60,284 nt of DNA from Bradyrhizobium sp. ORS 375 (GTDB lineage Bacteria; Pseudomonadota; Alphaproteobacteria; Rhizobiales; Xanthobacteraceae), in assembly GCF_000239775.1 (NCBI RefSeq), contig NZ_CAFI01000369.1:1-60284 (forward strand), written 5' to 3'. A program made the position numbers and the translations under genes. Positions 45,270-54,263 of the stretch are shown in pieces (the first letter of the stretch is position 1; each line of letters begins with the position of its first letter). The notes beneath the pieces were generated by a model that did no database searches, was not told the DNA's origin, and worked only from the letters and a program-made list of their open reading frames with translations.

Positions 45270-47437
45270 GCCGCCGTCGGCTCGATGTAGCGCGGGAACA
45301 CCGCCTGCGGCGCCGGAAGCTGCGTGCCGGCCGCGATGCGTATCTCGCCGCCGAGCCGCGCGAAGCTGCGCTCGTCCTCGGGGATCCCCAAGCTGTCGAG
45401 CAGCTTCGCGGAGGCCGCCGGCATGACCGGCTGGGTCAGGATCGCGACCTGCCGGATCACCTCGGCGGTGACGTAGAGCACGGTGTGCTGGCGCTTCGGA
45501 TCGGTCTTGGCCAGCGCCCACGGCGCTTCGCCCGCGAAATAACGGTTGGCCTCGGCCACGACCGACCAGACGGCGTTGAGCCATTGGTGGATCTGCTGCG
45601 TCGCCATGGCTTTCCGTGCCGCGCCGATCATCGCATCGGCTTCGGCCAGGATCGCTTTATCGTTGGCCGAGAACTCGCCCGGCTCCGGCAGCACGCCGCC
45701 GAGCTGCTTTGCGATCATCGACAGCGAGCGCTGCGCGAGATTGCCGAGGTCGTTGGCGAGGTCGGCGTTGATGCGCGCGACGATCGCCTCGTGATTGTAG
45801 TTGCCGTCCTGGCCGAACGGCACCTCGCGCAGGAAGAAGTAGCGCAGCTGGTCGACGCCATACTGGTCGGCGAGGTTGAACGGATCGACGACGTTGCCGA
45901 CCGACTTCGACATCTTCTCGCCTCTGTTGAACAGGAAGCCGTGCGCATAGACCCGCTTCGGCACGGGCACGCCGGCCGACATCAGGAACGCCGGCCAGTA
46001 CACCGCGTGAAAGCGGATGATGTCCTTACCGATGACGTGGACGTCCGCCGGCCAGTACTTCCAGTTCGGATCGCGCTCGTCGGGGAAGCCGACACCGGTG
46101 ATGTAGTTGGTCAGGGCGTCGACCCAGACATACATCACATGCTCCTCGTCATGCGGCACGCGAATGCCCCAGTCGAAGGTGGTGCGCGAGATCGACAGAT
46201 CCTTCAGCCCGCCCTTGACGAAGCTGATGATCTCGTTGCGCCGAGCATCCGGCCCGATGAAGTCCGGCTGGCTCTCATACAGCGCCAGCAGCTTGTCCTG
46301 ATAGGCCGACAGGCGGAAGAAGTAGCTCTTCTCCTCCACCCAGTCGACCGGCGTGCCCTGCGGCCCGCGCCGGATATTGTCCTCGCCGACGACCGTCTCG
46401 TCCTCGGCGTAATAGGCCTCGTCGCGTACCGAGTACCAGCCGGCATAGGTGTCGGCGTAGATGTCGTCATTAGCGAGCATGCGCGTCCATACCGCCTGCA
46501 CCGAGGCGTGGTGCGCCGGCTCGGTGGTGCGAATGAAGCGATCGAACGAGATGTTCAGCCGTTCGTCCATCTCGCGGAAACGGGCCGCATTGCGGGTCGC
46601 GAGTTCCGACGGCGTCAGCCCCTCGTTCTGCGCGGTCTGCACCATCTTCAGGCCGTGCTCGTCGGTGCCGGTGAGGAAGAACACGTCCTTGCCGTCGAGC
46701 CGCGCGAAGCGCGCGATGGCGTCGGTCGCGATCGCCTCGTAGGCGTGGCCGATATGCGGGTTGCCGTTGGGATAGGCGATCGCGGTCGTGACGTAAAAGG
46801 TGTTGCCGTCGGCAGGCGCGGCGGCGACGGGCGCTGCTGCCTCCTCGATGTCGATCACGTCGGCTTCTGACACCCCGACTTCTGTCACTTCGACCTCGGC
46901 GACCTCGATCTCGACAATCTCGGCCTCGGGAATTGCGGCCGCCTCGACCTTCGGCTTGCGAACCGCCCTGGGCCTCGCGGCACGCGGCGGCTTCGCCGAT
47001 TCCACAACAGCAGGCGCGGTGGACTTTTTCGGCGCAGCCGGCGGCTTCGCGGCTGCGGGTTTCTTCGCCACGGCGGGCTTGCCAGACACTTTCTTGGCCG
47101 GCGGCGCCGCGGGCTTTGCTGCCACCTTCTTGGCCGGCGCCTTCGCGGCTTTCTTCGGAGCGCTCTTGTTCTGAGCACTCTTGTTCTGAGCGTTCTTGGA
47201 CGCCTTGGACTTAGGTGCCTTGCTCTTGGCCTTCGCGGCCTTCGCAGCAGAGGCCTCGGCAGCCTTCGCCTTGCTCGCCCTTGCCTTCTTCGTGGCGTCG
47301 TCCTTGGCTGCCTTCGCTTCCGCGCCGGCCTTGGCCTTCGCGGGCGACTTCGCAGTCTTCTTGGCGGCAGCCTTCGTCGCGGCGCCCTTGGTCGCCGGCT
47401 TGCCCTTCTTCACGGTTGTCTTGCTGGCCTTGGCCAC
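45266..47437 (-). CDS. metG: Methionyl-tRNA synthetase with a long histone-H1-like N-terminal extension
   Basis: Charges tRNA-Met; essential. The core begins about residue 214 ([24 protein letters not shown] motif) and has the KMSKS loop ([10 protein letters not shown]) and the anticodon-binding helical domain; it ends near the usual core length, without the extra C-terminal tRNA-binding domain. Preceding it are about 150 residues of Lys/Ala/Pro repeats ([20 protein letters not shown]) and an acidic stretch ([20 protein letters not shown]). The extension is genuine coding: the ATG at 47437 has AGAGGAATTTGCC upstream and the frame is open throughout, with no in-frame ATG near the core. Internal GTG starts cannot be excluded. 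Confidence 0.94.
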   Translation of the reverse strand: MAKASKTTVKKGKPATKGAATKAAAKKTAKSPAKAKAGAEAKAAKDDATKKARASKAKAAEASAAKAAKAKSKAPKSKASKNAQNKSAQNKSAPKKAAKAPAKKVAAKPAAPPAKKVSGKPAVAKKPAAAKPPAAPKKSTAPAVVESAKPPRAARPRAVRKPKVEAAAIPEAEIVEIEVAEVEVTEVGVSEADVIDIEEAAAPVAAAPADGNTFYVTTAIAYPNGNPHIGHAYEAIATDAIARFARLDGKDVFFLTGTDEHGLKMVQTAQNEGLTPSELATRNAARFREMDERLNISFDRFIRTTEPAHHASVQAVWTRMLANDDIYADTYAGWYSVRDEAYYAEDETVVGEDNIRRGPQGTPVDWVEEKSYFFRLSAYQDKLLALYESQPDFIGPDARRNEIISFVKGGLKDLSISRTTFDWGIRVPHDEEHVMYVWVDALTNYITGVGFPDERDPNWKYWPADVHVIGKDIIRFHAVYWPAFLMSAGVPVPKRVYAHGFLFNRGEKMSKSVGNVVDPFNLADQYGVDQLRYFFLREVPFGQDGNYNHEAIVARINADLANDLGNLAQRSLSMIAKQLGGVLPEPGEFSANDKAILAEADAMIGAARKAMATQQIHQWLNAVWSVVAEANRYFAGEAPWALAKTDPKRQHTVLYVTAEVIRQVAILTQPVMPAASAKLLDSLGIPEDERSFARLGGEIRIAAGTQLPAPQAVFPRYIEPTAA

Positions 47438-47506
47438 GGCAAATTCCTCTTTGACGTCGTCGGTCGACGGATTGATCCTGATGATCCCGGGATGAGGGTC
47501 GGCGCG

Positions 47507-48547
47507 TTACCGCGTGGCTTCGGCGAGCATCCCGAACACCGAGAAAACCAGCGGTTTTCGCTCCAGATTATAGGATTCGGTGTCGCGCGCGGCGCGGACG
47601 ATCTTTTCCCATACCTCCGCCAGCCGTGCAAGGCGCGGCAGTTCCGCGTTGGGATCTTGCGCCCGCAGCCGCTCCGCCACCCAGCGCTCGATGCTGTCGA
47701 GGAAGCTCGCCAGAGCGACGCGGTCGCTGGTGCCGAGCGCGTCGCCCAGCGCATGCAGTTCGCCGGCGTCGATTCGCGGCAGGCTCGCGAGCAGCGCGGC
47801 GGTTCGGGTCTGCAGCTGCAGCCCGTCGCCGCCCATCAGCATCAGGGTCCTGGAGACGCTGCCCTCGGAGGCCTTGGCCGCCTCGCGCAGCGCCGGTTCG
47901 CCGCCGTCCATGCCGGTGGCTTCCGCAGCCGCGCTGATGACGTCGTCGGTCGACAGCGCCCGCAGCGCCAGCCGTCGGCAGCGCGATTTGATCGTCGCGA
48001 GCACCCGGGCCGGGGCGTGGCTGACGAGCAGGAACAGCGATTGCTGCGGTGGCTCCTCGAGGATCTTAAGCAGCGCGTTCGCCGCGTTCGGATTGAGCTC
48101 GTCGACGGTGTCGACGATGCAGACGCGCCAGCCGTCGACAGCTGCGGTCGAGCCGAAGAACGAGATCGTCTCGCGGGTCTCGTCAACCGTGATGACGGTG
48201 CGCAGCACGCCCTTATCATTGGCGGAGCGCTCCAAGGTCAGCAGCCCGCCATGCGCTTCCGAGGCGATCAGCCGCGCGACATGGTCGTCGTCAGCGACGT
48301 GGAGCGACTCGGCTGCGCGGACCTCGGGCGCCAGGGGATCGCGATGCGTCAGCACGAACCGCGCCATGCGATAGGCCAGCGTCGCCTTGCCGATGCCCTG
48401 CGGGCCGCCGATCAACCAGGCATGCGCCATCCGTCCGCTGCGATAGGCGGCCAGCAAAGCGGCCTCCGCCTCGCGGTGGCCGAACAGCGCCGTGGTCTCG
48501 CGTGGATGGCGGACCGTGATCTCGGGCTCGACCTTGCGCGCGCTCAT
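47507..48547 (-). CDS. holB: DNA polymerase III subunit delta-prime
   Basis: Clamp-loader subunit, 346 residues from ATG 48547, overlapping the tmk stop by 4 nt. P-loop-like GGPQGIGKATLAYRMA, the delta-prime signature DELNPNAANALLKILEEPP, and SRCRRLALRAL are present. Typical of alphaproteobacterial HolB. The same minus-strand run encodes tmk and metG. Confidence 0.93.
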   Translation of the reverse strand: MSARKVEPEITVRHPRETTALFGHREAEAALLAAYRSGRMAHAWLIGGPQGIGKATLAYRMARFVLTHRDPLAPEVRAAESLHVADDDHVARLIASEAHGGLLTLERSANDKGVLRTVITVDETRETISFFGSTAAVDGWRVCIVDTVDELNPNAANALLKILEEPPQQSLFLLVSHAPARVLATIKSRCRRLALRALSTDDVISAAAEATGMDGGEPALREAAKASEGSVSRTLMLMGGDGLQLQTRTAALLASLPRIDAGELHALGDALGTSDRVALASFLDSIERWVAERLRAQDPNAELPRLARLAEVWEKIVRAARDTESYNLERKPLVFSVFGMLAEATR

Positions 48548-49224
48548 GACGCCGCCGCCACCGCCGTGAACAGGCGCTCGCGCACGGCGTCCCAGACGAT
48601 ATGCGATACCGTCTCGGCATTCGCGGTGGCATCGATCAGCACGCAGCGCCTTGGATCGTCCGCGGCGATCTTGTGAAAGGCGTCGCGCAGCCCCTTGTGG
48701 AACTTGACGTCCTCGCCTTCGAACCGGTCCGGCGTGCCGCTGCCGCGTCGCGCCGACGCGCGCTGCAGGCCGACCTCGACAGGCACGTCGAGGATGAGCG
48801 TCAGGTCCGGCTTGAGGTCGCCGATCGTCACCCGCTGCATCGCATTGAGCACGTCGAGCGCGACCTTGCCCTGGCTGCCCTGATAGGCCCGGGTCGAATC
48901 GAAGAAGCGGTCGCACAGCACCCAGCTGCCCTGGTTGAGCGCCGGGAGAATCACGTTGCGCACATGGTCGTCGCGCGCGGCGGCGAACAGCAGCGTCTCC
49001 GCCTCCGCGCCGAGCAGCTTGCCCATGCCGGACAGCACGAGGTGGCGCATGATCTCGGCGCCCGGCGAGCCGCCGGGCTCGCGGGTCAGCACCACGCGCA
49101 CACCCTCTTTCTCCAGACGGTCCGCCAACATCTTGATCTGCGTGGATTTTCCGGCGCCCTCGCCGCCCTCGAAGGTGACGAACCGGCCGCGGCCAGGACC
49201 ACGTTTCAAAGCTGCATCCGCCAT
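48544..49224 (-). CDS. tmk: Thymidylate kinase
   Basis: Phosphorylates dTMP to dTDP; 226 residues. The P-loop FEGGEGAGKSTQ, DR motif CDRFFDSTRAYQG and LID segment are intact. It lies 4 nt from the dac gene and overlaps holB, consistent with one transcript dac-tmk-holB. Confidence 0.95.
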   Translation of the reverse strand: MADAALKRGPGRGRFVTFEGGEGAGKSTQIKMLADRLEKEGVRVVLTREPGGSPGAEIMRHLVLSGMGKLLGAEAETLLFAAARDDHVRNVILPALNQGSWVLCDRFFDSTRAYQGSQGKVALDVLNAMQRVTIGDLKPDLTLILDVPVEVGLQRASARRGSGTPDRFEGEDVKFHKGLRDAFHKIAADDPRRCVLIDATANAETVSHIVWDAVRERLFTAVAAAS

Positions 49225-49228
49225 GTTT

Positions 49229-50488
49229 CTAGAGCTTCTCGGCCCCGGCGCGGAACATTCCGATCACGAGCTCGCTTGCCCCATCGATCGCGCGCCGCAT
49301 CGTGGACCCCCTGCCCACCGCCTCCGCAGCATAGACGGGGGCCTCCATGGCGATATTGGGGCCGCGCCACACCCTGACAACCCCGACCTTCTGCCCTGAC
49401 TCGACCGGCGCCTTCACCGGGCCGCTATAGATGATCCGCGCGAGCAGCTTCTCGCCGCCGTTCTTCTGCACCATCACCTTGACCGGCACCGGGCTCGACA
49501 GCTTCACCGAGCGGCTCTCGCCGCCGAACACCTTGGCATAGCCGAGCGTCTGGTCGGCGGCGAACAGGGTGCGGGTCTCGAAATTGCGGAACCCCCATTC
49601 CAGCATCTTCTTGGCCTCGGTGGCGCGATCCTCGGGATCCTCGAGGCCATTGACCACGACGATCAGCCGCGTGCCATTCTGCACGGCCGAGCCGACCATG
49701 CCGTAGCCGCCCTCCTTGGTGTAGCCGGTCTTCAGCCCGTCGGCGCCTTCCATCGCGTTCAGCAGCGGATTGCGGTTCTGCTGGCGGATCTTGTTCCAGG
49801 TGAATTCCTTCTCGCCGAACAGCTTATAGAACTCGGGGAAGTCCAGGATGATGTGGCGGGCGAGCATCGACAGCTCCCGCACCGTCATCTTGTTGCCGGG
49901 GTCGGGCAGCCCGTTGGAGTTTGCAAAGGTCGATTTGGTGAGGCCGATCTCGCGGGCCCGCTTGGTCATGTAGTCAGCGGCAAAGATCTTCTCGTTGCCG
50001 GCCATGCCCTCGGCGAGCGCGATGCAGGCATCGTTGCCGCTCTGGATGATCGCGCCGTGCAGGAGGTCGCTGACCGAAACCTTGCTGTTGAGCGCGGCGA
50101 ACATTGTCGAGGTGCCCGACGGCGCCCCGCCCTTGCGCCAGGCGTTCTCGCTGATCCGGTATTCGTCGTTGAGCTTGATCGTGCCGTCCTTGACGGCGTT
50201 GAAGACCACCTCGGCGGTCATCAGCTTCATCATGCTGGAGGGGGCGCGCAGCTCGTCGGCGTTCTTTTCGAACAGCACGCTGCCGCTGTTGGCCTCGACG
50301 AGGATCGCGGTCGGCGCATCACCGTCGAAGCCGCCATCGTCCTTCTTCGCGCCCTGGACGCTCTGGTTGGCGGCATACAGCACACCGCTCCAGCCGACGG
50401 CGACGACAGCCGCCGCGACGATCAGCGCACGTGTCACCCGCCCGGACGTCAAGCCGGGGGAGCGGAACGGAAAAAGCATGAGATTCAT
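49229..50488 (-). CDS. D-alanyl-D-alanine carboxypeptidase (PBP5/6-type, DacA/DacC family)
   Basis: Periplasmic, membrane-anchored penicillin-binding protein that trims peptidoglycan stems; 419 residues. A hydrophobic N-terminal helix (ALIVAAAVVAVGWSGVLYA) is followed by the active-site SxxK in APSSMMKLMTAE, SGN and KTG (GLKTGYTKEGG). A C-terminal PBP5 beta-rich domain and a tail suited to membrane contact follow. Heads the tmk-holB cluster, with rlpA nearby but separated by the islet. Confidence 0.94.
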   Translation of the reverse strand: MNLMLFPFRSPGLTSGRVTRALIVAAAVVAVGWSGVLYAANQSVQGAKKDDGGFDGDAPTAILVEANSGSVLFEKNADELRAPSSMMKLMTAEVVFNAVKDGTIKLNDEYRISENAWRKGGAPSGTSTMFAALNSKVSVSDLLHGAIIQSGNDACIALAEGMAGNEKIFAADYMTKRAREIGLTKSTFANSNGLPDPGNKMTVRELSMLARHIILDFPEFYKLFGEKEFTWNKIRQQNRNPLLNAMEGADGLKTGYTKEGGYGMVGSAVQNGTRLIVVVNGLEDPEDRATEAKKMLEWGFRNFETRTLFAADQTLGYAKVFGGESRSVKLSSPVPVKVMVQKNGGEKLLARIIYSGPVKAPVESGQKVGVVRVWRGPNIAMEAPVYAAEAVGRGSTMRRAIDGASELVIGMFRAGAEKL

Positions 50489-50651
50489 CGGCTAAGCTCT
50501 GGAGCGCGCTCGGAAACTAGCATCTGGGCGGTGCCCAAACAACTCGGCAATCCCGCGGATGCGGCGACTTTCCCGCGATTTGCACCGCTCAGCGCCCGGT
50601 GCGATACGATGGCGGCTGCCAGACAAAATCAAGAAGTCGAGGGTGGAAGCG

Positions 50652-51605
50652 GTGTCAGCGACGCGGATCGTCAAGGCCAATGGAATTGAGCTATTCGTGC
50701 GCGAACAGGGCGAGGGGCCACTCGTGCTGCTGTGTCACGGCTGGCCCGAGCTGTCCTATTCGTGGCGGCACCAGATCCCGGCCCTCGCCGCGGCAGGCTA
50801 TCGCGTCGTCGCGCCGGACATGCGCGGCTTCGGCCGCTCGCAGGCGCCTGCCGACATCGCCGCCTACTCGATCTTCGACAACGTCGGCGACATGGTGGCG
50901 CTGGTCACGGCGCTCGGCGCGGGCAATGCCGTCATCATCGGCCACGACTGGGGCGCGCCGGTGGCATGGCACGCCGCGATGTTTCGCCCCGACCTGTTCA
51001 CCGCCGTGGCCGGCCTGAGCGTGCCGCCGCCGTTGCGCGGCCGCGGCAGGCCGCTCGAGACCCTCCGCGCCGGCGGCATCGCGAACTTCTACTGGCAATA
51101 CTTTCAGACGCCGGGCGTCGCCGAAGCCGAGCTCGAGCGGGATGTCGCGCTGACGATGCGCACGATGCTCGCCCGCGGCTTCTCCGATCCGCAGTCGCTG
51201 TTCGTCACGCCAGACAACGGCTTCCTCGGCGCGGTGAATGCCGACCTGCCGCTGCCGGCATGGCTGAGCGAGGCCGACCTCGCCGAGTTCGTCGCGGCCT
51301 ACCGCGCCTCCGGCTTCCGCGGCGGCCTCAACTGGTACCGCAACATCGATCGCAACTGGGAGCTTACCGCGCCGTGGCAGGATGCGCAGATCCGGCAGCC
51401 GTCGCTGTTCATTGCCGGCAGCGGCGATGCCGTGATCAAGGGGATCATCGGCGCCAAGCGTGTGAAGGACATGGAGCGCGTGCTGCCCGACCTCCGGCGC
51501 AAGCTGATCATCGACGGCGCCGGTCACTGGATCCAGCAGGAATGCGCTGATGACGTGAATGCGGCGCTGATCGCGTTTCTGCGCGAGGTCGCGCCGACGG
51601 GCTAG
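50652..51605 (+). CDS. Alpha/beta hydrolase, epoxide-hydrolase type
   Basis: Encodes 317 residues from GTG 50652 (GGGTGGAAGC upstream); GTG 50643 and a longer frame are alternatives. Oxyanion motif HGWPE (29-33), nucleophile Asp99 in GHDWGAPVAW, acid Asp259 in GSGDAV and catalytic His292 in GAGHWIQQE form the triad; the lid Tyr residues (YWQYFQTPG; NWYRN) are typical of epoxide hydrolases, so the Asp nucleophile rules out an esterase. Substrate unknown. Divergent from the dac gene. Confidence 0.91.
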   Translation: MSATRIVKANGIELFVREQGEGPLVLLCHGWPELSYSWRHQIPALAAAGYRVVAPDMRGFGRSQAPADIAAYSIFDNVGDMVALVTALGAGNAVIIGHDWGAPVAWHAAMFRPDLFTAVAGLSVPPPLRGRGRPLETLRAGGIANFYWQYFQTPGVAEAELERDVALTMRTMLARGFSDPQSLFVTPDNGFLGAVNADLPLPAWLSEADLAEFVAAYRASGFRGGLNWYRNIDRNWELTAPWQDAQIRQPSLFIAGSGDAVIKGIIGAKRVKDMERVLPDLRRKLIIDGAGHWIQQECADDVNAALIAFLREVAPTG

Positions 51606-52117
51606 GGCGCGAGCACAAGCTCCATCCAGCGATGCGAGGCCGTGGCCGCATCCGCGATGTCGCAGAAGCCGAGCCGGGCATAGAACCGCATCGCGTCCTC
51701 ATTGCTCGTCGCGACCGCGAGCGAGAGGACCTCGGCGCCCTGCTCCCGTGCCGCGGCGGCGACCGCCTGCATGATCTCGCGCCCGACGCCCCCGTTGCGC
51801 GCGCCTGGCAGCAGCGCGAGATCGATGACGTGCCATCGCGTGATAGCGCGATCGAGCAGCAATCGTCCGACCGGCGAACCGTCGCGCAGGATGATCAGCG
51901 ACTGCGCCGCCGGGCACTGCGCCGCATAGCCCGCGACTTGCGCGCGATACTGCTGCGCCACGACGAGGTCGAGCACCGCCGACGGAAAGCCGCTCGCGGC
52001 GAGTTGCGCGCCTTTGACGGAGCCAAACAGGTCGCACAGAAATGGTTCGTCGGCCGTGTCGGCGAGCCGCAGCCGCAAACGAACGTCCCGCGAGACGATC
52101 TCGGCGTCGATCGTCAC
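51602..52117 (-). CDS. GNAT-family acetyltransferase at the end of the tail-collar operon
   Basis: Encodes 171 residues from GTG 52117; a longer frame from 52180 would overlap the preceding gene. The acetyl-CoA-binding region DLALLPGARNGGVGREIMQA is the GNAT motif A; the C-terminal NEDAMRFYARLGF is motif B. The start lies 17 nt after the nearest tail-collar gene, so it appears to be the fourth gene of that operon. The stop overlaps the end of the epoxide hydrolase by 4 nt (convergent). Confidence 0.85.
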   Translation of the reverse strand: MTIDAEIVSRDVRLRLRLADTADEPFLCDLFGSVKGAQLAASGFPSAVLDLVVAQQYRAQVAGYAAQCPAAQSLIILRDGSPVGRLLLDRAITRWHVIDLALLPGARNGGVGREIMQAVAAAAREQGAEVLSLAVATSNEDAMRFYARLGFCDIADAATASHRWMELVLAP

Positions 52118-52134
52118 TCCCAAGCCTGCTCGGC

Positions 52135-52683
52135 TCAGGAGTTGTTGAACGACGGGAAAACGCCTGCGTAGCAAATGCACCAGATCAGGGCCTGGGTCGG
52201 CTGCATGTTGTCGTGCGGAATGCTCTGCCCGTTGGGCGTGACCTCGTTCACCGCCAGCGTCGTATTGCCCGGCGGCGGCAGGAAGCCGTTGAAGCTGGGA
52301 TCGATCGCCACAATGCCCACGCCCGTGCCCGGCCCCGGCGTGGCATTCGCGGCCGTTTTGCTGCCGAGCTGCAGCGTGTGGGCATGCGCGGGCATCTCGG
52401 CCGTGGTCAGAAAGGCGGTGCTGGTCCCGATCGTCTCACCGATGACGCGCGGCTGCAGACCTGGTCCGTCGCCCTGCCCGTTCGTGATTGCGCCGCTCAG
52501 ATTCGGCAGGGCGAAATTGGTGGTGCCGTTGCCGCCGTAATAGGTGCCGATCAGCGCGAACAACGGCGAATATCGCTGGATCGGAAGCAATTGACCGAAG
52601 CACGGCAGCCAGGCGTTGTTGAAGCCGTCGGCTGCGAAGGTGAACGGAAAAGCCTGGATTTCGCCAACGAAGGGATCTGACAC
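52135..52683 (-). CDS. Tail-collar (microcystin-dependent protein-like) protein 3
   Basis: Encodes 182 residues. Opens MSDPFVGEIQAFPFTFAADG, then Trp/Cys residues, GTYYGGNGTTNFALPNLSG as the tail-collar core, and EMPAHAHTLQ; the C-terminus has HDNMQPTQALIWCICYAGVF. Such proteins resemble short phage tail fibre collar domains but occur alone in bacterial operons. Third of three in tandem. Confidence 0.88.
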   Translation of the reverse strand: MSDPFVGEIQAFPFTFAADGFNNAWLPCFGQLLPIQRYSPLFALIGTYYGGNGTTNFALPNLSGAITNGQGDGPGLQPRVIGETIGTSTAFLTTAEMPAHAHTLQLGSKTAANATPGPGTGVGIVAIDPSFNGFLPPPGNTTLAVNEVTPNGQSIPHDNMQPTQALIWCICYAGVFPSFNNS

Positions 52684-52732
52684 GAGGTCTCTCCTGAAGA
52701 ATGCGCAATGGAGCCGATCGAACGCGAAGGCG

Positions 52733-53260
52733 TCAGCCCGGCGAAGGAAAGACGCCGTTGATGCAGATGCAGTAATTGCCGACGACGGTCGGCATGATGT
52801 TGTTGTGAGCTACGCTCTGCCCCGCCGGCCCGACGCAGGCCGCCATCACTTCGTAAGTCCCGGCGTCAGCACTGGGCGCGTAGAGATTGCCCGTTGTCGC
52901 GGTCCCCAGCAGGGTATTGGTCCCCGGCGTTGCCGTGTCCGCGACCGTGGTCGACGCCAGCAAAGCGTGGCTGTGCGTGGGCATCTCGGTCGTGATCAAG
53001 GTGTGCTCGTCCTCACCAGCCAGCTCCCCCAGCACATAGGACGCGCCGCCGGGCGGCGTGCCCTGCCCGATCGGAACGCGGCCGCGCAGATCCGGCAGAT
53101 TGAAGGTCTGGACACCGTCGCCGCCAAAGGTGGTCCCGATCACTGCGTAAAGCGCATCGTAATTGGCGATGGACAACGAACTGCCGTCGCAGGCCAGCCA
53201 GCCATCCGGCACGCGCGGAAAGCCAAACAGCCTGATCTCGCCGAGAAACGGGTCTGACAT
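52733..53260 (-). CDS. Tail-collar (microcystin-dependent protein-like) protein 2
   Basis: Encodes 175 residues: MSDPFLGEIRLFGFPRVPDG, WLACDGSSLSI, GTTFGGDGVQTFNLPDLRGR, EMPTHSHALLA and HNNIMPTVVGNYCICINGVF. Middle gene of the three; the intergenic gap to gene 3 is about 50 nt. The three proteins share the core but diverge in the variable middle. Confidence 0.88.
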   Translation of the reverse strand: MSDPFLGEIRLFGFPRVPDGWLACDGSSLSIANYDALYAVIGTTFGGDGVQTFNLPDLRGRVPIGQGTPPGGASYVLGELAGEDEHTLITTEMPTHSHALLASTTVADTATPGTNTLLGTATTGNLYAPSADAGTYEVMAACVGPAGQSVAHNNIMPTVVGNYCICINGVFPSPG

Positions 53261-53355
53261 CCCGACATCCTTTCAGGTGCGGTGGGCTCCGCGAAGCGGG
53301 CGCAATGCGGAGGAGTCCAACGATAGTGAGAAAACGAGAGCGTCGAGCAGCAATC

Positions 53356-53898
53356 TCAGTTGCGCGAGGGGTAAACCCCGTTCATCGCGATCAGATAATT
53401 GATCACGAGATAAGGCTGCATGTTGTTGTGGGGCTGCCCGCCGCCGGTGTCGACGATGTTGGTGCTGAGCGACAGCGGCACCTGATTCGTCCCGGCGGTC
53501 GTGAAGATCAGCGTGGGATTGTCCGGCGGGATCTTGTTGGTCGCGAACACGTTGTTGGTCGCCGACGCACCACGGCCCGCGCCGTCATTGCTGGACGCCT
53601 GGATTGAATGATTATGGGTCGGCATCTGCGCCGTCGTGAGCGTGACCGCGGTCTCGCCGCTGATCATACCAACGGGAAACTGACCACTGCTGCCGGTTGA
53701 GCCGAGGATAGCCCGCCCGCGGAGATCCGGAAGTGCGAATGTCGTGACACCATTGCCGCCGTAATAGGTGCCGAGCAGGGAAAACAATGCCTGGTTCGTC
53801 TGGATCGCCAACAGAGCACCGTTACAGAACGCCCACCCTCTCGGCGGCTGGCTTCCAGCAAATGGCATGATTTGCCCGAGCACAGGCGTAAGCGGCAT
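53356..53898 (-). CDS. Tail-collar (microcystin-dependent protein-like) protein 1
   Basis: Encodes 180 residues from ATG 53898, set by TTTGGAGGAATGC upstream (the frame runs further). Contains GWAFCNGALLAIQTNQALF, GTYYGGNGVTTFALPDLRGR, QMPTHNHSIQA and HNNMQPYLVINYLIAMNGVY. First gene of the operon; transcription would start in 53899-54263, facing away from the autotransporter. Confidence 0.88.
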   Translation of the reverse strand: MPLTPVLGQIMPFAGSQPPRGWAFCNGALLAIQTNQALFSLLGTYYGGNGVTTFALPDLRGRAILGSTGSSGQFPVGMISGETAVTLTTAQMPTHNHSIQASSNDGAGRGASATNNVFATNKIPPDNPTLIFTTAGTNQVPLSLSTNIVDTGGGQPHNNMQPYLVINYLIAMNGVYPSRN

Positions 53899-54263
53899 GC
53901 ATTCCTCCAAATGATTTTTTGCAATTTCAGCGCGGATAACTTCGCAGAGACAACAAAACACGTCGCGACGAACGCGAACAACCAAGCCGCTCGATATTCG
54001 TCATGCGCAATTCGAAAGTGTCATGCATCCTACGGGAACAGTCAAGCGTGAACCCGCACAGGATGTAGCGACATCTTTCAAGGCTTTGCCCAACGCGCGA
54101 AATGGTCGCGGTGTTGCGGCCATGCAACTGACCTGGAGAAAGGACGCGCGACGGAGCGGTTCCACGCATCGTCAGCTTGCGGCCCAGGAGAGACAAAGCT
54201 TAATCAACGGTAAGTATTCGGTAATCTTTATTGCAGTCGCAAGACATTTGGGGTCGTGGTCCG
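53899..54263. promoter_or_regulatory. Divergent promoter region between tail-collar operon and autotransporter
   Basis: About 365 nt without a supported gene. It must hold both promoters. The stretch 54190-54235 is AT-rich, with AATCAACGGTAAGTATTCGG and a repeated CGGTAA. No clear terminator or operator is recognised. Confidence 0.45.

Noticed and set aside
52135-53898. Prophage remnant
   Set aside because: Only tail-collar-type genes are present; no integrase, terminase, portal, capsid or lysis genes, and the family also exists outside phages.
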